From Candidatus Hydrogenedentota bacterium (GTDB lineage Bacteria; Hydrogenedentota; Hydrogenedentia; Hydrogenedentales; JAEUWI01), in assembly GCA_019637335.1 (NCBI GenBank), contig JAHBVV010000010.1, positions 124,001 to 188,000 of the forward strand: a stretch of 64,000 bases of DNA, read 5' to 3'. Under the pieces are notes generated by a model that saw nothing but the letters and a program-made list of their open reading frames with translations, was not told the DNA's origin and did not search any database. The position numbers and the translations under genes are program-made. The first letter of the stretch is position 1, and the number at the start of each line of letters is the position of its first letter. Shown one piece after another: positions 63,392 to 64,000 of the stretch.

Positions 63392-63417
63392 GAATAGGCT
63401 TCCGCGCCGCTTCGGTT

Positions 63418-64000
63418 CTACGTTCTACTGCCGTCCGACGCATCCAGCACCCACTGCATCTCCCGCGCGATGCCCTCCGCGAGGTCGTCCACCCGAAGCG
63501 ATTCCGGCAGCACGTTCCAGGCATAGGTCTCCACCTCAAAATGGCGGCAGTCCGACAGCGCGCCGATGCTCTGCAGGCACTCGCGGACTTCCTGCTGCGT
63601 CGCGCGCAAATACCCGAACGTATCCAGAAAAAGCGGCACGTGGAAATGCGTCCGCAGCGTGTATTCCATCAGCGGCCGATCCGCGATGGCGTCCAGCGCG
63701 ATCGGCAAGTCCTCGTAGAGCCGCGTCTCCTCGCCATCCACCGCGTGGCGGACCATCGTCTGGTGCAGGTAGCGCGGCTCCTGGAAGGTGAACAGCTGAT
63801 CGAGCGCCAGCGATCCATCGTTGACGTCCAGCCGCGTAAAATCCGCCTCCACCGCCGACGAGAGCTGGACCTTGCCGACACGCAATCCCGCCGACCGGTA
63901 GGCCAGGAGCACATCCGCCTGCGACTCGCCCATCACCGCCGCATGGCAGACGTCGTGGCAGACCCGAAGATAGCGCGCGAAATGCTCCTCGTTGCCGCGT
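63418..64000 (-). CDS. eboE: EboE-like TIM-barrel (xylose isomerase-type) protein, 5' truncated
   Basis: The right edge of the window cuts the N-terminal part of this gene. The visible 194 residues are the C-terminal half of a xylose isomerase-like TIM barrel. They include FARYLRVCHDVCHAAVMGES, where the C-x-D-x-CH cluster is typical of EboE metal sites, then AYRSAGLRVGKVQLSSAVEA and, later, TYRTHFH-like strand residues (LRTHFHVPLFLDTFGYL). It lies 299 bases upstream of eboC on the same strand, with a mobile element in between. In other clusters the remaining ebo genes follow upstream, here beyond the window. Confidence 0.8.
   Translation of the reverse strand, partial: RGNEEHFARYLRVCHDVCHAAVMGESQADVLLAYRSAGLRVGKVQLSSAVEADFTRLDVNDGSLALDQLFTFQEPRYLHQTMVRHAVDGEETRLYEDLPIALDAIADRPLMEYTLRTHFHVPLFLDTFGYLRATQQEVRECLQSIGALSDCRHFEVETYAWNVLPESLRVDDLAEGIAREMQWVLDASDGSRT

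Noticed and set aside
1-64000. CRISPR arrays, tRNA and rRNA genes, and phage or transposase genes
   Set aside because: No regularly spaced direct repeats, no cloverleaf or rRNA-like stretch and no integrase or transposase domain were seen. The only mobile-type sequences are short non-coding repeats.

Overview
The window is about 64 kb of GC-rich bacterial chromosome. It looks like a free-living, envelope-rich heterotroph of the Planctomycetota/Hydrogenedentota/Lentisphaerota kind. The evidence is two DUF1559 pseudopilin-like genes with the C-terminal [14 protein letters not shown] motif, two PSCyt/DUF1549/DUF1553 + DUF1501 gene pairs, DUF1080-type and sialidase-type carbohydrate proteins, and many Tat or Sec signal peptides. 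No rRNA, marker gene or tRNA is present, so the phylum is inference only.

Layout. 1-1.2 kb: 3' end of leuS, a decayed AbrB/PIN toxin-antitoxin pair and a possible 35-residue hydrophobic protein. 1.2-8.6 kb: secreted or membrane enzymes (GGCT-like, DoxX-like, purple-acid-phosphatase-like, PHB-depolymerase-like esterase, aldo/keto reductase, endonuclease/exonuclease/phosphatase protein, cytochrome c-PQQ sugar dehydrogenase fusion). 8.6-17.9 kb: a leftward run dabB-dabA-purK-cysD-cysN-purE with a divergent lysR. 17.9-32.8 kb: PQQ-type propeller, CehA/McbA-like protein, two PSCyt/DUF1501 pairs (one interrupted by a DUF433/DUF5615 toxin-antitoxin pair), a formaldehyde dehydrogenase and a TPR membrane protein. 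32.8-39 kb: two translationally coupled hybrid sensor kinases. 39-50.9 kb: sialidase-like proteins, Gfo/Idh/MocA oxidoreductase, S41 protease, DUF1080 protein, cupin, SGNH hydrolase and a pseudopilin. 51-60.7 kb: second pseudopilin, metallophosphoesterase, acyl-CoA dehydrogenase, cation/proton antiporter, VCBS-repeat protein, DUF486 protein and a GAF-GGDEF diguanylate cyclase. 60.8-64 kb: eboF, eboC and a truncated eboE, with a MITE-like element between eboC and eboE.

How genes may work together. DabAB accumulates inorganic carbon. PurK, the next gene on the same strand, uses bicarbonate as a substrate, and PurE uses the PurK product. The LysR gene sits divergently, with a T-N11-A palindrome overlapping the -35 of its own apparently leaderless promoter. 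EboE, EboC and EboF belong to a cluster known from cyanobacteria, Pseudomonas and eustigmatophyte plastids, whose product and exact chemistry remain poorly defined.

Recurrent features are TTG starts backed by good Shine-Dalgarno sites (dabA, purK, the large sensor kinase), GTGA/ATGA coupling of neighbours, several -10 boxes placed so that transcription would start at or next to the start codon, and families of short hairpin repeats between genes.
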